From: Chryseobacterium kimseyorum
Lineage (GTDB): Bacteria; Bacteroidota; Bacteroidia; Flavobacteriales; Weeksellaceae
Assembly (NCBI RefSeq): GCF_025971945.1
Contig: NZ_JAPDHW010000005.1
Coordinates: 139,996 to 203,995 of the forward strand
DNA: 64,000 nt
Direction of reading: 5' to 3'
A program made the position numbers and the translations under genes. Each line of letters opens with the position of its first letter. Position 1 is the first letter of the stretch. The notes under the pieces were generated by a model, which saw only the letters and a list, made by a program, of their open reading frames with translations, did no database searches and was not told the DNA's origin. Positions 46,921-55,784 of this stretch are shown in pieces.

Positions 46921-47421
46921 ATGCCTTTCACAAATTTTGAAAGCCGCCACTTTACTGCGGCAGAACAGGATGCTATTAACGCAGCAATGCTGGCTGTAGA
47001 AACTGCTCTATCACCAAAACTCGCTAACCTCAGCCCCGAAGAGCGCAGTCAGTATGGAATAATCAATGAGCAGAATAAGCTTTTGGTCAATAAAGTAAAA
47101 GACTACAGAAGCACCCAGCCCAATCTGAGCAGCCCTGATGTTGACTGGGAAGAGTTCAACAACGACTACAACAGCCGAGCGCTTATCGAGAGTCTTATAC
47201 AGCGTCTGGAAAGTCTTACTGACGGTTTGAAAAGTTCTAAAATTCTGCATGACAGAGACAATTACAAAGCTTCGCTCGATGATTACGACTTTTCAAAATA
47301 CAAGGCAGGAACCAATGCACCGGGATTTCAGACCAAGGTAAACGAAATGAAACAGTTTTTTAACCGCACGGGCACAGGCAAGTCTTCATCAGAAACAGAA
47401 AAAACAGATCCTGCTAAATAA
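46921..47421 (+). CDS. Conserved-looking protein of unknown function, array-adjacent
   Basis: 166-aa soluble helical protein: FTAAEQDAINAAMLAVETAL, LSPEERSQYGIINEQNKLLV, and YNSRALIESLIQRLESLTDG. No signal peptide and no known motif. From memory, similar proteins occur in several flavobacteria without a function. The 21-bp array 2 begins at its stop codon, so the array lies directly in its 3' region, which may be meaningful. Confidence 0.75.
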   Translation: MPFTNFESRHFTAAEQDAINAAMLAVETALSPKLANLSPEERSQYGIINEQNKLLVNKVKDYRSTQPNLSSPDVDWEEFNNDYNSRALIESLIQRLESLTDGLKSSKILHDRDNYKASLDDYDFSKYKAGTNAPGFQTKVNEMKQFFNRTGTGKSSSETEKTDPAK

Positions 47422-47453
47422 TTGAGGCTCAAGCGTGAGAACTTGGCAGGTAA

Positions 47454-47768
47454 GCATTCAAATTTGAGATTAGATTGTCTAAATTTTAAGTTACTTCATT
47501 AAAAATTGACTAAGCGAACCTCAAAAATGAGGGTACACCTGCCCAAATTTGAGGCCTACCTGTTCAAATTTGAGGTTATCATCCTCAAATTTAGAGTCCG
47601 ACGGCTCATTGTTGAATACCTGATGCTCAAATTTAAGTCTTAAAGCTTCAAACATAAACTTGAAATCTTTAAAAATGAACGAAGGTACGTGCAAAATAGG
47701 AGTACTGATGTACAAACGATGTGCATGAAAGCTCAAAATTGAAGCTTTGAACTTTAAAAATGCATGAC
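47454..47768. repeat. 21-bp tandem array 2, strongly diverged (15 units)
   Basis: Splitting from 47454 in steps of 21 bp keeps a shared core near columns 5-14 (TCAAATTTGA in the best copies) in most units, while the rest varies freely. Best copies: 47454, 47538, 47559, 47580, 47622. Weaker: 47475, 47496, 47517, 47643, 47664, 47685, 47727, 47748. Poorest: 47601, 47706. The period seems to reach back to the end of the preceding gene (about 47412). The palindromic AAATTT recurs every two helical turns. Confidence 0.8.
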
Positions 47769-47818
47769 TTCAGTAATTGTTCTAAACGTATAATAACAAC
47801 TAACTAATATTTAAATAC

Positions 47819-47917
47819 ATGAAAAAATTTAAACCCACTCTTGTGCGAGCCGGCTTAGCTGAATTCAAAGCCGGAGGCCAGCTTATCACTTTAAAATGCA
47901 GTACGTTATCTAACTAA
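47819..47917 (+). pseudogene. Short remnant frame sharing its end with the next gene
   Basis: A 32-codon frame starting MKKFKPTL and ending CSTLSN. The final five residues (STLSN), the stop and the following leader match the end of the 479-aa gene downstream (GSTLSN). It looks like the fused start and end of a deleted paralogue. Confidence 0.55.
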
Positions 47918-47940
47918 TCAAAACTAATTCAATGAAAAAA
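47899..47940. repeat. Junction repeat, copy 1
   Basis: GCAGTACGTTATCTAACTAA then T-C-AAAACTAATTCAATGAAAAAA; starts at about 47898. Near-identical to 49352-49394, each covering the end of one frame, a short gap and the ATG of the next. A third, shorter relative (CTAACTAAT ... CATGAAAAAA) lies at about 47800-47828. Confidence 0.75.
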
Positions 47941-49371
47941 AATATAAAAAATAGCATAAATCATATTTTTGGATTTGCATTGCTGCTATTGTTTGGAACG
48001 ATGGAACTTTCGGCGCAAAGAAGGAATCTGGAAATGGCTGCAGGTGCTGGGAATCCAACTGACAATGGCCCGGTAACTGTACCAACAGGCACTCTTTCAA
48101 GCAGGGTAATTACACTACAGGAGAATACGGATAATGCCGTTGCAGGAACTGCGTTTGCAGCTTATACCCCAGGTTTAACTGCAACTATATCCTTAAGAAA
48201 CCAGTATGCAAACATAGGAACAGGAAGTACGACCTACCCTCCAATGCTATTTGGAGGATCAATGCTTGGTAATGAAAGTACACCTGTTGGAGCTGCAATA
48301 TTTCCGACAATGAATCAAATTTTTTCAGCGCCAGTAAATACTAATTATACCAACACTTCTACTGCAACAAGTGGAACTGGAATTGAAGTGTCAGCAAACA
48401 AAGCACTGAATATTACAATTTATCCATATCCCTTATACGATAACAGTCTGAGTTTTAGCGGAAGACATTATATGGGTGATATTACCATTGCCTTTAACCG
48501 CCCTGTAAATAACCCTATTGTACATTTTGTAGATTTAGGAGCTTTTAGGACTACAACTTATAGATCGAGTTTTTCTACGGAATATGATTTTGATTTAGCA
48601 GGTTCTACACCAAGTACCGGTATTACCATGTCTAAACGCTCCGGAACGAACTATTTTTCGGTTACTAGCAATCAAATTAATCACAGCAACATTATAGATC
48701 CTAATGCAGGAACAAATGGTTCTGTACAGTTTACCGGTAATAATATTACAGTGATTAAGCTAAAGATACATCTCAGAGGTTCTTCCGATCCCGGAGGTTC
48801 TAACACTGGAAGTAACAGCTACAAGATTTGGTATAATAATGCTTCACCAGGTGGAAGATTTTACTTTGGTGAAACAGTGCATATTGGCGTTTCGCTATCT
48901 GAAATTAAGCCAAGCGGTACCATCTACAGAGATAATGATGGAAGCACTACCATAGACGGCGGAGGAACAGGCGGAGGAACTTGGAATACAGCCAATACGC
49001 TTTATGTTAACGCGATTTCAACTACAGGCAATGTACTTGCTACTGCAGCAGTAGATGCATCAGGTATTTTCACTTTTGATCCGGGAGGAAATTTAATTGC
49101 AGGTAATGTTGTGAAATTTCAATTGAGCAAAAATCAGGGAATCGTAGGGCAACCTGCACCAGCAAAAGAACTTCCACCCGGCTGGACAACGGTTGGAGAA
49201 AGCACTGTTGGCGGTACCAGCGATAGTACGCCAGATGGGGAATTCACAGTGACTTTGGGTTCTGCTGATATCAGTAATGATTCTACATATCGCTTTGGAA
49301 TTGTTGCCACTGCCATATGCAACGCCGGAACCACCCAAGTTCCTTTGAACGGCAGTACTTTATCTAACTAA
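47932..49371 (+). CDS. Secreted surface protein, C-terminally truncated
   Basis: 479-aa protein with a signal peptide (FGFALLLLFGTMELSAQ). Mature part is rich in Thr, Ser, Gly and Asn, with beta-strand character (for example GDITIAFNRPVNNPIVHFVD) and a glycine-rich linker (DGGGTGGG). No T9SS domain. It ends CNAGTTQVPLNGSTLSN, which matches the start of the repeat unit in the next protein (C-AG-T-P-SLSN before CPATT), so the original repeats appear lost. First gene of a two- or three-gene surface unit; 15 bp before the next. Confidence 0.78.
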   Translation: MKKNIKNSINHIFGFALLLLFGTMELSAQRRNLEMAAGAGNPTDNGPVTVPTGTLSSRVITLQENTDNAVAGTAFAAYTPGLTATISLRNQYANIGTGSTTYPPMLFGGSMLGNESTPVGAAIFPTMNQIFSAPVNTNYTNTSTATSGTGIEVSANKALNITIYPYPLYDNSLSFSGRHYMGDITIAFNRPVNNPIVHFVDLGAFRTTTYRSSFSTEYDFDLAGSTPSTGITMSKRSGTNYFSVTSNQINHSNIIDPNAGTNGSVQFTGNNITVIKLKIHLRGSSDPGGSNTGSNSYKIWYNNASPGGRFYFGETVHIGVSLSEIKPSGTIYRDNDGSTTIDGGGTGGGTWNTANTLYVNAISTTGNVLATAAVDASGIFTFDPGGNLIAGNVVKFQLSKNQGIVGQPAPAKELPPGWTTVGESTVGGTSDSTPDGEFTVTLGSADISNDSTYRFGIVATAICNAGTTQVPLNGSTLSN

Positions 49372-49394
49372 TTAAAAACTAATTCAATGAAAAA
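49352..49394. repeat. Junction repeat, copy 2
   Basis: GCAGTACTTTATCTAACTAA then T-T-AAAAACTAATTCAATGAAAAA; see copy 1 at 47899. Direct orientation, 1.45 kb apart, bracketing the 479-aa gene. Confidence 0.78.
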
Positions 49395-52314
49395 ATATAT
49401 ACATAAACCATCTATCTTGAGGCGAACCCGTCTTTGGATGATGACATTTTTACTTCTTGTGGTGAGTAATCTTGCTTCTGCGCAGGCGCTACAGGTTCTA
49501 AATATTCCGGATGGCAACAGGTCAAATGGAACTTCGGGTACCAAAGGTTACAACCTTGCAGGAAATACTTCTGGACAGGCTAACATGATAAGTGCGAGAG
49601 CAAAACTCACGAATTTGGCCAATTTTGGTCCATCTGGTACAGTGAACCGACAATTGGTGATAACGGATGCTTATGGAACAGTCGGTTCTCTCCCAAATGT
49701 TGCTACACTTAATGCTTATGATATCATTTATATCGGATCATATTATCGAAATTCAAGCTCAGCTGCTATTAGTCCTACTGAAGTCACCACTTTGCTCAAT
49801 TGGAGTTTGCAACCTGGTAAAGTGTTGATGGTTCAAGAACAAGCAACTTTTAACTCTTACAATCATGCAAATCCAATTTCTACGGAAATGGGCTACGGCA
49901 TAACAAGTAATTTATCTTATCCTGTCACTTCATCGCTTATTGCTGACAATGAACAAAATACCAAATTATTTTCAGGTATTTTTGGAAGTGTGACAGGAAC
50001 TATTTCTCAAAGTGGAGATGCACAAGGTTATTTTAGTAGTGGTTGTGACGGTATTCCTATCGCTGGAAACGGTGGAGGTTTTGCAACCATGGTACTCAAT
50101 CAGAAATATAGAGATATTTTGGTAGCCGATACTGGTTATTTTGCGTGTTTACTTGATGGCAGTACTTACATGAGTTCAGGTTCAGGTATTAGCACCAATG
50201 CAGATAAAGTTTGGGCAAATCTATGGGCTTGGGCTGTAAATGAAGTTGTAAACCAAGTTGCACCAAGCGCATTTATTACCAAAGCTGGAGAAGCCTATTC
50301 TGATAATTTGCCAATCTGTGCAGGAAGCAGCATTACCGTAAAATTAAGAAATAACAATGCCGCCATTAGAAATTGGGAGACAAGCACAAACAACGGAGCT
50401 TCTTGGACAAGTATCGCAAGTACTGCAAACAGCATTACTTATGCTAATCCTGTTGCCAATCAGCAGTTTCGTGCGGTGGTAGGAAATCCGGGGTGTACAG
50501 TATCTTCTTCTGCGGTAGTGGTTACTGTTTTTAATGCTTCTGCACCTACTGTGACGAATAGTTTAGCCAATGTTTGTCCTGCCACCACAGTCAATCTTGA
50601 TTCTGCACACACCGGAACAAAACCTGCGGGAACCAATTTGGTTTGGTTTACGAATAATACCCATTCAGGAACAGCACTTACCGCAGCACAAGTTGCCAAT
50701 GCTGGTGCAGGAACCTATTATGCTTTTTATCAAAGTACAAGTAACACCAATTGTTACAGCTCTGCTTCCAATGCGGTGACGGTGACGATTGATTCTTGTG
50801 TTGTTTGTAATGCGGGAAATAGTGCACCAGAATTTAACAATTATGTTGCAACGGACTATTATTACATCAAAAATAGCAGTGCTTATGGTATTTTGTGTGG
50901 CGGAGGTGCTACAGCAGACTTGACGGTTTTAGTTCCCTGGCCTGCTGCTCCAAGCGGAACTGTCTTAACATGGCATACAGGAACACCGGCAACTGACAGT
51001 AATAAGTTGACACCGGCTCAAGCTGCAGCACTTACAGGTGCAACCAGAAAAATTTATGCTGCATTTTGGGACAGTGCCAATGGTTGTTATTCTCCGACCA
51101 AATTAATTACAGTATATGCACCAATTTGTGCGACAGATGATGATTTTACTGCTACACCTATTATTTCTGGAGTGGGCGGCACATTGCCATCTCTCTTTGC
51201 AAATGATACGTTCAAAGGAATCACTTTATCTACATTACCACCAAACTCTGTTCATTGGATCGGCGAATTGTGGACGCATCCTGTTGCTCAGGTTGATTTG
51301 GTAAATGCGGCGACTTATGGTGCACTCACCATTTCTGCTTCTCTTGCGCCTGGTCCTTATGAATATATGTATAGCATTAATGATAATAGCCCAGATGCAA
51401 CTCCTTTATTGAGTAAAAGTACTGCATACGTAAAATTCAAAGTAATCTGTAAAGCAGGTGAAACGGCACCAAGTGTCAATTCTTCACTTTCGAATATTTG
51501 TCCTGCCACAACGGCCAATCTCGATTCGGCACACACAGGAACAAAACCTGCAGGAACAGATTTGTTGTGGTTTACGAATAATACACATTCAGGAACAGCA
51601 CTTACTGCATCGCAGGTTTCCAATGCAGGAGCCGGAACGTATTATGCGTTTTATTATTCGAGTGTAGGAAATTGTTACAGTCCTGCATCCAATCCAGTAA
51701 CGGTAACAATCAATACCTGTTCGACACCTACCTGTACCAGTTCAGGAAATAATTTTGTCAACCTAAATTCGCTTTACACGGGAACTCATCCCGATGCAAA
51801 TACAGTAATCGAATGGTGGACAACGCCGACAAGAGCAGCAGGGACTAAAGTGACAGACCCAACTCATGTAACGGTTTCAGGAACGTATTACGCATTTTTC
51901 TATGATACTGTCAACGACTGCTGGAATACGAATAATTCTACATCAGCAGTTACGGTAAACATTTTACCATCATGTGCTTGTTACGAAGATCCAGCTTTGG
52001 TTGCAGGACAAACTTATCCTGTAAAACATGGGATCACACTTCTTGGCAGATCAGGAAAAGTCAGTACAGGAACAGCCAACACAGAAAGTGATTGGCCGAT
52101 GGTAAGAAATTCTGCCTACACTGCCTTGGAAAGCAAAACCAAAGGATTCGTAATTACGAGAAACAGCAGTCCTGAAACCACTATTGCAATTCCAGTTGTC
52201 GGAATGATGGTTTTCGATACCGATGAAAATGCGGGTGCAGGATGTATGAAAATCTATACCGGATCCGGAACCGGGGAAGGCTGGAAGTGTTTTACGACAC
52301 AAACCTGTCCTTAA
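49387..52314 (+). CDS. Large secreted surface protein with Ig-like repeats
   Basis: 975-aa protein with a signal peptide (MTFLLLVVSNLASAQ). The N-terminal ~270 residues resemble a Rossmann/amidotransferase-like fold (ITDAYGTVGSLP, YDIIYIGSYYRN, VLMVQEQATF). Then at least two near-identical units of ~85 aa (CPATTVNLDSAHTGTKPAGT and CPATTANLDSAHTGTKPAGT, both with WFTNNTHSGTAL and AGAGTYYAFY), a third diverged, and other Ig-like segments. The C-terminal ~110 aa domain (VVGMMVFDTDENAGAGCMKI, GWKCFTTQTCP) resembles the next gene's product. Probably an adhesin or appendage component. No T9SS motif seen. Confidence 0.82.
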   Translation: MKKYIHKPSILRRTRLWMMTFLLLVVSNLASAQALQVLNIPDGNRSNGTSGTKGYNLAGNTSGQANMISARAKLTNLANFGPSGTVNRQLVITDAYGTVGSLPNVATLNAYDIIYIGSYYRNSSSAAISPTEVTTLLNWSLQPGKVLMVQEQATFNSYNHANPISTEMGYGITSNLSYPVTSSLIADNEQNTKLFSGIFGSVTGTISQSGDAQGYFSSGCDGIPIAGNGGGFATMVLNQKYRDILVADTGYFACLLDGSTYMSSGSGISTNADKVWANLWAWAVNEVVNQVAPSAFITKAGEAYSDNLPICAGSSITVKLRNNNAAIRNWETSTNNGASWTSIASTANSITYANPVANQQFRAVVGNPGCTVSSSAVVVTVFNASAPTVTNSLANVCPATTVNLDSAHTGTKPAGTNLVWFTNNTHSGTALTAAQVANAGAGTYYAFYQSTSNTNCYSSASNAVTVTIDSCVVCNAGNSAPEFNNYVATDYYYIKNSSAYGILCGGGATADLTVLVPWPAAPSGTVLTWHTGTPATDSNKLTPAQAAALTGATRKIYAAFWDSANGCYSPTKLITVYAPICATDDDFTATPIISGVGGTLPSLFANDTFKGITLSTLPPNSVHWIGELWTHPVAQVDLVNAATYGALTISASLAPGPYEYMYSINDNSPDATPLLSKSTAYVKFKVICKAGETAPSVNSSLSNICPATTANLDSAHTGTKPAGTDLLWFTNNTHSGTALTASQVSNAGAGTYYAFYYSSVGNCYSPASNPVTVTINTCSTPTCTSSGNNFVNLNSLYTGTHPDANTVIEWWTTPTRAAGTKVTDPTHVTVSGTYYAFFYDTVNDCWNTNNSTSAVTVNILPSCACYEDPALVAGQTYPVKHGITLLGRSGKVSTGTANTESDWPMVRNSAYTALESKTKGFVITRNSSPETTIAIPVVGMMVFDTDENAGAGCMKIYTGSGTGEGWKCFTTQTCP

Positions 52315-52338
52315 TAAAAATCAGTTAAAGTTAAATCT

Positions 52339-52369
52339 AACCTTCAGGACATAAAAAATCCTGAGGGTT
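52339..52369 (+). terminator. Hairpin between surface genes
   Basis: AACCTTCAGGA (52339-52349) and TCCTGAGGGTT (52359-52369) pair with one mismatch; followed by ATCAAAAG, not by T. It may attenuate transcription or protect the mRNA end. Confidence 0.45.
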
Positions 52370-52386
52370 ATCAAAAGAAAAATATT

Positions 52387-52956
52387 ATGAACAAAATTGT
52401 AATTATATTGACTTTTTTTCTCTCTGCTTCTGCCATTTCGCAGGTAAGAATCGGGGCGACCAATTCTGTAACAGATGTTTCCAGCACTTCCGTTTTATTG
52501 GAATTTGGGACAGACGGCGATAAAGGAATTATTCTTCCTTACGTAGAAACTGTACCAACAGGAGCAAACAATGCAAAAGGCGGCACCATCATTTTTGATG
52601 TTTCTGCAAATACAGAATACAAAGTGAAAATTAAAAACGAAAATGCAGGCTGGACAGATCTTAGCCGTATTTCCGGCTATTCACAAGCTGTTGAAAGCGT
52701 AGTAAAAACACCTCAGGCCTTACCACTTGCAGACCAAACCAATGGAAAAGCGATTATAGGAGATTCCAACTCTACAACAGATGGCGTTTTGGTTCTTGAC
52801 TCTCCTGATAAAGCAATGGTTTTACCAATCGTATCAAGTTACACAGCCATCATAAATCCTTCCCCGGGAATGATGGCGTTTTTGCAGGGACCAAACGCCG
52901 CCAGTCACCGATTGATTGTTTTCAACGGTACAAAATGGACATTCTGGAAACCTTAG
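52387..52956 (+). CDS. Small secreted surface-associated protein
   Basis: 189-aa protein with a signal peptide (IVIILTFFLSASAISQ). Mature part starts VRIGATNSVTDVSSTSVLLE and contains KGIILPYVETVPTGANNAKG, GMMAFLQGPN, and FNGTKWTFWKP at the end. The same layout (GMM-F ... W) occurs at the C-terminus of the preceding 975-aa protein, so the two are related and probably belong to the same structure. Closed by a good terminator. Confidence 0.78.
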   Translation: MNKIVIILTFFLSASAISQVRIGATNSVTDVSSTSVLLEFGTDGDKGIILPYVETVPTGANNAKGGTIIFDVSANTEYKVKIKNENAGWTDLSRISGYSQAVESVVKTPQALPLADQTNGKAIIGDSNSTTDGVLVLDSPDKAMVLPIVSSYTAIINPSPGMMAFLQGPNAASHRLIVFNGTKWTFWKP

Positions 52957-52975
52957 AAAAATAAATAATTATTCT

Positions 52976-53009
52976 AAAGCGGATAGGTTGTAAATCTATC
53001 CGCTTTTTT
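52976..53009 (+). terminator. Terminator of the surface-protein unit
   Basis: AAAGCGGATAG (52976-52986) and CTATCCGCTTT (52996-53006) form an 11-bp perfect stem followed by a T run. Confidence 0.94.
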
Positions 53010-53035
53010 GTTATACAAAATTTTTCCTGATTTAA

Positions 53036-53043
53036 TATATTTG
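53036..53043 (+). promoter_or_regulatory. Candidate -7 element of the TPR-HTH gene
   Basis: TATATTTG matches TAnnTTTG, 52 bp before the ATG. The nearest upstream TTG (53008-53010) is 25 bp away, slightly too far. Confidence 0.4.
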
Positions 53044-53095
53044 TGATGTGTTATTACATGACATCATTTTAAATAAACTAAACCTATCCAACTGA

Positions 53096-54592
53096 ATGAT
53101 TCTGAAAAAATATTTTCCCATAAAAATATTATTACTCTGCATGTTTCTGCTATGCATTTCGTGCAGTGATCCTCAGAAAGAGAGTGACAAAAAAATAGAT
53201 TCGCTGATTCAAAAAGCACACAATGGTATGGTCACTTTAGAATATTTAAAGACGATAAAATACGCTAAAGAAGCAGAATCTTTTGCCTTAAAAACAAATA
53301 ACAAAAAAAAACTGCCTTACATTTATTTAGAATTGGCTCATGGTTTTTCCTCTCTGGAGTTTCAAAAAGAGAGCATTACTTATCTCAACAAAATAATGAC
53401 GTTTGATTTCGATAAAAAACCAAAAGAATTCAAAGCCAGAGTGAACCATATTTACTCCTGGAATTATATGGAACTTGGTCTAGGTAAACAGGCGTTGGAA
53501 TATAACAGAAAAAATGTTCTTTTACTTAAAAACAGTAAAGATTCGGTAGAACTAAAACATTTGGCCCAAACCTATGAGGACATAGCATTTCACTATTATG
53601 CGGAAGAAATTACGGATTCTTCTTTCCACTATTTTAATAAACAGAAAAATATTCTCAGGAAATTTCCGGAAAAAGAAACGTTCTTAAGCAATGCCACCAT
53701 TTACAGTATTAAAGGATATCTCTTTTTAGAACAGAAGAAACAGAAAGATTCTGCCAGGTTATATTTCCAAAAGGCTCTTGCACTAAGAAAAAAATACAAT
53801 GACAATTATCTGGACCGTGAATATTTAGGTTTGGGTGAATGTAGTTTTTTGGAAGGTGACTATAATAAAGCATTAGAATATTATTTGAAAGCCGAAAAAA
53901 ACATACAAGAAAAGAATGCTGAATTTAATAAAAACAATGACATTAACCAAGTATTGGCAAAGGTATATGAAGCACTGAACGATACAGAAAAGCAAACCTA
54001 TTACTTAAAAAAAAATAAGCAGTTTAACGACAGCTTAAAAGTTGCCCACAAACAAAATACAGATGAAGCAGTAAGCTTAATGATGAACAAAAAAACGGAA
54101 GAAAACACTTCCGTTAAGAAGAATTATACAGCCTTATTAATTGTAATATTGATTGCCCTTTCAGTAACAGGAATTTTTATCTACAGATATCTTAAAAAAA
54201 GAAAAATAGATTCTGACAAAACAGAAGAACTCCTCGTAGAAAAAGAAATTCTGCTTTCTCAGAAAGAAGAAGAAACACAGGATCTCAGACAAAAAGTAAA
54301 CGAATCTTTCGAAGAAGTAGTACAGTTGGCGAAAGACAACCACCCGGAATTCCTGACCCGTTTCAATGAAGTCTATCCTGAATTCAGTAAAAAATTATTG
54401 CTTATTAATCCTTCTTTAGTGGCGAGTGAACTGAAATTCTGCGCTATGATATTCCTAAATTTTGTGACCAAAGATATCGCCGAATATACTTTCACGTCAC
54501 CGAAAACAGTTCAAAACCGAAAAAACAGTCTCCGTAAAAAACTGAATATTTCTTCTGATGAAGATCTCTATGTTTGGTTTAAAAATATTTAG
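53096..54592 (+). CDS. TPR-containing membrane regulator with LuxR-like HTH
   Basis: 498-aa protein. N-terminal lipoprotein-like signal (LLCMFLLCISCSDPQ). Residues about 40-340 are TPR-like helical repeats (for example YLGLGECSFLEGDYNKALEY, YLKAEKN). A membrane helix (ALLIVILIALSVTGIFIY) follows, then a coiled coil and a C-terminal LuxR-type helix-turn-helix (LKFCAMIFLNFVTKDIAEYT, SPKTVQNRKNSLRKKLNI). Such proteins of Bacteroidota read a periplasmic cue and regulate nearby genes; the surface-protein unit just upstream is the likeliest target, by inference. Confidence 0.85.
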   Translation: MILKKYFPIKILLLCMFLLCISCSDPQKESDKKIDSLIQKAHNGMVTLEYLKTIKYAKEAESFALKTNNKKKLPYIYLELAHGFSSLEFQKESITYLNKIMTFDFDKKPKEFKARVNHIYSWNYMELGLGKQALEYNRKNVLLLKNSKDSVELKHLAQTYEDIAFHYYAEEITDSSFHYFNKQKNILRKFPEKETFLSNATIYSIKGYLFLEQKKQKDSARLYFQKALALRKKYNDNYLDREYLGLGECSFLEGDYNKALEYYLKAEKNIQEKNAEFNKNNDINQVLAKVYEALNDTEKQTYYLKKNKQFNDSLKVAHKQNTDEAVSLMMNKKTEENTSVKKNYTALLIVILIALSVTGIFIYRYLKKRKIDSDKTEELLVEKEILLSQKEEETQDLRQKVNESFEEVVQLAKDNHPEFLTRFNEVYPEFSKKLLLINPSLVASELKFCAMIFLNFVTKDIAEYTFTSPKTVQNRKNSLRKKLNISSDEDLYVWFKNI

Positions 54593-54826
54593 TTCACTTT
54601 CGAATATTTTATTTCCTTAAACAAAGCGACACATTTTTTCGCAGCCTTTTATCAATCCGAGAGAAAATAACAATTTCTTGGAAGAAAAAGCGCGGAAGTA
54701 CGTCATCACGTAACAACGGTGGCCTATCTTTTTTTAGTTTAGCAAAAATTAAAATACTTTTTACCTGGACGCGGTTTGTCTGGGTTGGGGAGTAGATTTG
54801 TGGAAAAAATAAAAAACTTAAATAAC

Positions 54827-55597
54827 ATGAAAAAGTACAAAGAAAAATCACTATTAATAATTGAACACGTAAATAATGAAATCGGTGTAGATGTATCAAA
54901 ATATCAGAATAATGAAATTTTAGGAAAAATTTCCGACATTATTATGATTCAAAATTATTCAATAAAATCAATTTACAAACCTCTTACAGTTTGTTTCTTA
55001 ATATATGTTACTGGATTTTTTATTTTCAGCTTTGGAAAAATAGGGATCTTTGTTTACTCAATTTTTGGGTTATTACTTTGCTTAATAAATGGTACAGTTT
55101 TCGGAGTTATTGGTTTGTTGTCGAATTTAAAAAACGATTTAAAACTCATCTTAAATTCTGCTGTGGAACTTACAAGAAACATCTGTTTAGATTTTAATCA
55201 ACTGGGTACAAATCTTCAAACTTGTAAAAACCCCACAGGATTGATTTTAGAGGGAGTTGTTGCCGCAGTCATAATTCCAACTTTATCAAACAAATTTGAA
55301 AAAGTACCCTTCTCAGGAGTAGTACTAATGAGTGGAAGTGATAAAGTACTTTCGCTTGCGATAAATGAGTATAAGAAGCGCGAAGATAAAACTGGTATTC
55401 AAAAATTTGTTGGAAATAATTCTGAAAAAATGCTTTCTTTAGCAGAAAAAATGGACGCGTACATCCGTGATTACTCAAATAAAACTGATAAAATTATAAA
55501 TCAAAGTTTTGGAACAATACTTCTTCCATTGAAGATTATGTTTGCTCTAGCAATTTTTTCAACATTTCTATTTTTATTAGGTTTTATAATATTTTAA
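54827..55597 (+). CDS. Membrane protein of unknown function
   Basis: 256 aa from the ATG at 54827 (the frame opens at 54776, but MKKYKEKSLLIIEHVNNEIG looks like the true start). Two hydrophobic helices in the first half (about 57-107: LTVCFLIYVTGFFIFSFGKI, IFGLLLCLINGTVFGVIGLL) and one at the C-terminus (FALAIFSTFLFLLGFIIF). The loop between is charged. No family recognised. AT-rich; possibly an accessory gene. Confidence 0.68.
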   Translation: MKKYKEKSLLIIEHVNNEIGVDVSKYQNNEILGKISDIIMIQNYSIKSIYKPLTVCFLIYVTGFFIFSFGKIGIFVYSIFGLLLCLINGTVFGVIGLLSNLKNDLKLILNSAVELTRNICLDFNQLGTNLQTCKNPTGLILEGVVAAVIIPTLSNKFEKVPFSGVVLMSGSDKVLSLAINEYKKREDKTGIQKFVGNNSEKMLSLAEKMDAYIRDYSNKTDKIINQSFGTILLPLKIMFALAIFSTFLFLLGFIIF

Positions 55598-55725
55598 AAT
55601 TAATGTCGCTAATCTCTATACCGTTATAGCAAAAAAAATAATCCTGTAAACTTGGCAAAAGAATGTTTGTAGAAGTTTTTATTAACAATCCTAACCGAAG
55701 ACCGAAACAGAAAGAATAATATTTT

Positions 55726-55767
55726 AAACCTCACAGGTTTTAAAAACCTGTGAGGTTTCTTTCTTTA
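55726..55767 (+). terminator. Terminator
   Basis: AAACCTCACAGGTTTT and AAAACCTGTGAGGTTT form a near-perfect 15-bp stem followed by a T-rich tract. It is 130 bp past the 256-aa membrane protein gene. Confidence 0.85.
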
Positions 55768-55784
55768 AAACAAAAACAAAAAAT

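Noticed and set aside
47521..47736. 71-aa minus-strand frame through array 2 with a KFE-type heptad
   Set aside because: The frame is only a part of the periodic region, and neighbouring units are interrupted by stops. It is better explained as a repeat than as a gene.
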